Shown here in pieces: positions 61,007 to 64,000 of a stretch of 64,000 nucleotides of DNA. Position numbers and translations under genes: made by a program. This stretch comes from JAJDXW01 sp965243335 (GTDB lineage Bacteria > Pseudomonadota > Gammaproteobacteria > HK1), in NCBI GenBank assembly GCA_965243335.1, contig OZ251545.1, forward strand, positions 3,782,001 to 3,846,000. The letters are read 5' to 3'. Position 1 is the first letter of the stretch; each line of letters opens with the position of its first letter. The notes beneath the pieces are model-generated. The model was not told where the DNA came from. It ran no database searches and worked only from the letters and a program-made list of their open reading frames with translations.

Positions 61007-61996
61007 ATGCACAAGAAGGCACTTACCGTAGCGATCGCAGGAGCCCTCGCCGCGCCGATGGCGGCGCAGGCGGTGGACTTCAAGATCTCCGGCCACGTCA
61101 ACCGGGCGCTGTTCGTCGTCGACAAGGACCCGGCCCACGAAGCGATGAACGGCACCAAGGCCCAGGTCGCCAACAACGGCGGCAGCAGCACCCGGGTCCG
61201 GGTCACCGGCAGCACCGAGATGGAGGGCGGAAACAAGGTCGGCATCCAGTGGGAGTACCAGGACAACGGCTCCGGGGGCCTCGGCCTTCGCCACGCCAAC
61301 GTCCAGTACAGCGGCGGGTTCGGCAAGATCACCGTCGGCCAGGGCTCGGAGGCGGGCGACGGCTCGGCGTACTCCGACACCACCGGGGTGTTCGGGATCG
61401 GCCACGGCGCGGGGACCAGCAGCGACTTCTCCCTCGGCGACTACTTCGGCTCGCTCGATGCGGGCGGGCGCGTCGAGATGGTCCGCTACGACACCCCGTC
61501 CCTCGGCCCGGTCTCGGCCGCGGCGTCGGTGGCCAACGGCGACCGCGTGTCGGGGCGGCTCAAGCTCTCGAGCGAGTTCGGCGGGACGACGTTCGGGGCG
61601 CAGCTCGCGACGCTCCAGATGCCCGGGGACACGTCGACCATCGGCGCCTCGTTCGGCGCCACCATGGCGAGCGGCCTCACCCTCTCCGGCGCCTGGGCCA
61701 AGGGCAAGGACATGGCAGGGGCGGACGAGATGCCGATGGTCGATCCGAGCTACCTCCAGGCGGAAGTCGGGTACAAGTTCGGCGACAGCGGCGTCGCGCT
61801 GAGCTGGTACCAGTCCGATGACTTCCAGGTGAAGGGGTCGGAGGGCACCGCCATCGGCATCGGGGCCCGGCACACCCTTCCGAAGGTGGGCGCGGACGTC
61901 TACACGGCCGTCCAGAACTACAGCGTCAAGAAGATGGAAGGCACCGAGAGCGAGAAGGAGACGGTGTTCGTGGTCGGAACCCGCGTCAAGTTCTGA
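61007..61996 (+). CDS. Gram-negative porin (copy 1)
   Basis: Outer-membrane general-diffusion porin of 329 residues. Signal peptide MHKKALTVAIAGALAAPMAA (cut after AQA), then alternating beta-strands such as VDFKISGHVNRALFVVD, GGFGKITVGQGSEAG and RVEMVRYDTPS, ending with the strand VFVVGTRVKF whose final Phe is the assembly signal. AAGAAGGGAA precedes the ATG. A strong terminator follows. A second porin with a near-identical end enters from the right edge in the opposite direction. Confidence 0.93.
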   Translation: MHKKALTVAIAGALAAPMAAQAVDFKISGHVNRALFVVDKDPAHEAMNGTKAQVANNGGSSTRVRVTGSTEMEGGNKVGIQWEYQDNGSGGLGLRHANVQYSGGFGKITVGQGSEAGDGSAYSDTTGVFGIGHGAGTSSDFSLGDYFGSLDAGGRVEMVRYDTPSLGPVSAAASVANGDRVSGRLKLSSEFGGTTFGAQLATLQMPGDTSTIGASFGATMASGLTLSGAWAKGKDMAGADEMPMVDPSYLQAEVGYKFGDSGVALSWYQSDDFQVKGSEGTAIGIGARHTLPKVGADVYTAVQNYSVKKMEGTESEKETVFVVGTRVKF

Positions 61997-62020
61997 CCCG
62001 GCCTCGACCACCCTTGCGAC

Positions 62021-62072
62021 GGCCCTCCCCCGCCCGAGGGGCCCCTCGGGCGGGGGAGGGCCTTTTCCTTTT
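62021..62072 (+). terminator. Rho-independent terminator of porin copy 1
   Basis: Perfect 21-base arms (62021-62041 and 62042-62062), beginning GGCCCTCCCCCGCCCGAGG, with essentially no unpaired loop sequence, followed by TTTTCCTTTT. It lies 25 bases after the porin stop. Confidence 0.9.
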
Positions 62073-62144
62073 CTGGTCCTGATTGCACACGAAGATCGGC
62101 TTGCGATCTCCGATCGATGGAAATCCGCGCACAGGCATCGTGAA

Positions 62145-62180
62145 AGCCCGTCATTCCCGCGCAAGCGGGAATGACGGGCT
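62145..62180. repeat. Perfect palindromic repeat (GTCATTCCCGC type)
   Basis: Arms AGCCCGTCATTCCCGC and GCGGGAATGACGGGCT (16 bases each, no mismatch) around GCAA. It belongs by pattern to the widespread intergenic repeats whose translation gives PVIPACAGMT-like strings. Single copy in this window. The remaining bases up to the Uma2 relic contain only the half-palindrome at 62387-62438. Confidence 0.85.
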
Positions 62181-62386
62181 GAAAAGGCCATTCATCCGAG
62201 CTTTGTACGTCATCAGGTTCCTGATCGCGGCCGACCCCCGGCCGTGTTGCGGACCCCACGACGGATCGGCCTCGGAAGCTCGCCGGAGATCGGAAGACGA
62301 TGGCCGGCCCGGTCGGAAGGAACCTGGCGTGGCCCGCCCGATCCGGATCTCGGACGACCGGGATCCGCAACCCGAGCACGCGAAGG

Positions 62387-62438
62387 GGCGAAGCGCCCGT
62401 GAGAACCAACATGCGGGCGGGACGCCGGTGTACCCGGG
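62387..62438. repeat. Half copy of the dispersed palindromic repeat
   Basis: Core GGCGAAGCGCCCGTGAGAAC and right arm GCGGGCGGGACGCCGGTGTA are present but no left arm. It is followed by GTGTGCGTGGCAAAAATCCC and CACACCGCACGTGCATCGGC, matching the flank of copies 2 and 4. Confidence 0.65.
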
Positions 62439-62570
62439 AGGGCTCGCGAGTGGTGTGCGTGGCAAAAATCCCACACCGCACGTGCATCGGCGGAACGCGG
62501 AACGGGCGTTGTCTGGCCCTTTCGTCCGGGCCTATATTGCCCGCGCGGGGCCGGAATGGAGGAAGGAACG

Positions 62571-62990
62571 ATGGTGGCGCCGCGCGAAAGGATGGGGACG
62601 GAGACCGGCAAGGGCGCTGCCCTGCGCCTCCCGCCGCCGGAGGAGCCGCCGCTTACGGAGCTGGAGTTCACCGGCTGCAAGGCGGTCCCCATGTCGTATC
62701 AGGAGCTGCTCCGCTACGAGGGGCGGCTCGAGGTCCGGGACGCGAGGTCCGGGACCGCGTGGATGGTCAGCGAGCCGACCAGCCCGACCCACGAGAGCCC
62801 CTCGCACGGCCTCTCCGGGCTGGTCGAGCGCGTCGGCGCGGTGCGCGGCGCCCCCATCGAGTGCTACGGCTCGATGGACCTGCTCGTGCGCGACGAGCTC
62901 GGCAAGCCGCAGCGCATCATGCAGGCGGACCAGACCGTGTGCCTGTACCCGTCGCGGGTGGACCTCCTGGGGTCGAGCGCGATGGTGGTG
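62571..62990 (+). pseudogene. Truncated second copy of the Uma2 gene
   Basis: Parallels the first 150 codons of the gene at 59549: ELEFTGCKAVPMSYQELLRY, EPTSPTHESPSHGL, RIMQADQTVCLYPSRVDLLG. GGAGGAAGGAACG precedes ATG 62571. Homology stops after SSAMVV at 62990, before the catalytic block, where unrelated bases begin. The frame stays open to 63083, but the tail is not Uma2. Confidence 0.8.
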
Positions 62991-63042
62991 TCCTGCTCGA
63001 AACGCGCCGCTTCGTCGATGGCCGGCAACGAGCGCCGCGGCG

Positions 63043-63339
63043 TCAGACCGTTGCCGGGTCGTCCTGCTCGAGGCCGGCCTTGACGAGGAGGTGGACCAAG
63101 GGGTAGCCAAGGTCATCCTTCCCCTCGTACCACGTCTTGTCGAGGACTTCGGACCGGACGCGCGAATAACCGCGGCCGGTCACCTGCCCGCACTCGTCGT
63201 CGTCGTAGATGTCCACGTCCACGACGGGATCATCGTCGTGGTCGAGCCTCTGCCGGATGTTGATTCCGATGATTTCGACGTCGCCGAACTGGCGCTTGAA
63301 GGCCGTCTCGGCGATCTCGCGCAACTGTTGTTCGTTCAT
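63043..63339 (-). CDS. Small acidic protein paired with a HEPN gene remnant
   Basis: 98-residue protein, MNEQQLREIAETAFKRQFGD, VDVDIYDDDECGQVTGRGYS, LVHLLVKAGLEQDD. GGAGTTTGAAAG precedes the start. It lies 11 bases after the end of a HEPN-like fragment on the same strand. Small acidic proteins next to HEPN proteins occur in many genomes as apparent toxin-antitoxin-like pairs; that role here is an inference. Confidence 0.65.
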   Translation of the reverse strand: MNEQQLREIAETAFKRQFGDVEIIGINIRQRLDHDDDPVVDVDIYDDDECGQVTGRGYSRVRSEVLDKTWYEGKDDLGYPLVHLLVKAGLEQDDPATV

Positions 63340-63350
63340 CTTTCAAACTC

Positions 63351-63540
63351 CTATGGCTGGCGCCGCTTGAACAGCACGTGAACGGCGAAGCTGCGCCGGC
63401 GCCGGACGTCGGCTTGCTCGAACTCGTTGATTGCGTCCTCGGCGGTATCGATTATTGCAAGAACGTCCGACGTGAGGTACTCGCCTTCAAGCGCGTAGTC
63501 CGCCTCGTGCCGGGCGCCCTGCAATCGATCGTGAACGCCA
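63351..63540 (-). pseudogene. C-terminal remnant of a HEPN-domain protein
   Basis: The reverse frame ending at 63351 reads LQGARHEADYALEGEYLTSD and VLAIIDTAEDAINEFEQADV, ending VHVLFKRRQP, the usual C-terminal half of HEPN-like proteins. The N-terminal half with the RxxxxH region is not found: further upstream the frame becomes Gly/Pro-rich without similarity. Probably decayed, or started at an unrecognised codon. Confidence 0.6.
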
Positions 63541-63772
63541 TTGACGGGATCCGGGTCCGAACCGAAGGCGTCCGCACCGAAGCCGCCGCGTGACCCCTCG
63601 CCGCGCGGAAGGCGCTGCGCGGCCTCACCGAAGGGCGAGCCCGCATCGAAGGCAGGCTCACCGGACGCCCTTCGACGGCCGATCGAGCCGTTCCGGGCCG
63701 CCCCTCCCGGGCCGGGCCGATCCGTGGGCAGGGGATGCCGGGGCGCCCGCGGCCCGGCGGCTCGTGGACGAG

Positions 63773-63809
63773 AAAAAACGGCCCTCCCCCTCGGGCGGGG
63801 GAGGGCCGT
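63773..63809 (-). terminator. Rho-independent terminator of porin copy 2
   Basis: Reading on the reverse strand, ACGGCCCTCCCCC pairs with GGGGGAGGGCCGT around a 6-base loop, followed by a run of six T. It resembles the copy 1 terminator, with a shorter stem. Between here and the HEPN remnant (63541-63772) nothing else is recognised. Confidence 0.88.
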
Positions 63810-63831
63810 CGAAGGGGTGGTCGAGGCCGGA

Positions 63832-64000
63832 TCAGAACTTGACGCGGGTTCCGACCACGAACACCGTCTCCTTCTCGCTCTCGGCGCCTTCCGTCTTCTT
63901 GACGCTGTAGTTCTGGACGGCCGTGTAGACCTCGGCGTTCACCTTCGGAAGGGTGTGCCTGGCCCCGATGCCGATGGCGGTGCCCTCCGAGCCTTTCGCC
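63832..64000 (-). CDS. Gram-negative porin (copy 2, partial, N-terminal part outside window)
   Basis: The last 55 codons of a porin: GTAIGIGARHTLPKVNAEVY, TAVQNYSVKKTEGAESEKET, VFVVGTRVKF. Nearly identical to the end of copy 1 (61007-61996), with a few substitutions (GADVY to NAEVY, MEGTES to TEGAES). The copies converge on each other with their own terminators. The gene continues past the right edge. Confidence 0.93.
   Translation of the reverse strand, partial: AKGSEGTAIGIGARHTLPKVNAEVYTAVQNYSVKKTEGAESEKETVFVVGTRVKF

Overview
The window is high-GC DNA from a Gram-negative bacterium. Gene content and order point to a gammaproteobacterium: ruvCAB next to tolQRAB-pal-cpoB, an lptC-lptA-lptB-hpf block below kdsD, trmB-thiG-thiS, a GcvR-type ACT protein, an AmgK/MurU pair, and outer-membrane porins. 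No 16S rRNA or species marker is present, so a finer placement is not supported.

Layout. 1-0.8 kb holds a BtuF-like binding protein cut by the window edge. 0.9-10.6 kb is core genome: a crotonase, yebC, ruvCAB and the Tol-Pal envelope system. 10.7-17.1 kb is core envelope biogenesis: hpf, LPS transport, an odd ketopantoate-reductase-like gene where kdsC is usual, kdsD, then the divergent amgK-murU cell-wall recycling pair. 17.1-20.9 kb is a lower-GC island with a complete restriction-modification system (XRE controller, MamI-like endonuclease, N6-adenine methylase with its own specificity domain), bordered by a transposase relic. 21-35 kb returns to core genes: ComEA-like, YcgN, CysQ, TrmB, ThiG/ThiS, tRNA-Gly(CCC), a SPOR protein, ArgS, PriA and a LivFGMHK amino-acid importer (livK ends at 36.7 kb).

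37-64 kb is accessory and heavily rearranged. It holds two Rpn-type nuclease genes plus a duplicated Rpn 3' fragment that truncates an ATPase-family gene, an unrecognised co-directional gene set, remnants of polysaccharide export genes, galE, and an IS4-family element split by an IS3-family element with target duplications readable for both. Next come a sulfotransferase/glycosyltransferase giant with eleven 42-bp tandem repeats, a PQQ-dehydrogenase/cytochrome c fusion, and a Wzm/Wzt exporter. The end carries DUF3800, GcvR, Uma2 and a porin. A second, inverted porin copy enters from the right edge, with decayed Uma2 and HEPN genes between the two porins.

How the genes work together. Tol-Pal, Lpt/Kds and AmgK/MurU all serve the cell envelope. 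galE, the sulfotransferase/glycosyltransferase and Wzm/Wzt suggest a surface-polysaccharide locus that has been repeatedly broken and reassembled. A family of palindromic repeats of about 80-100 bp is scattered between genes across the window and is itself a marker of this genome.
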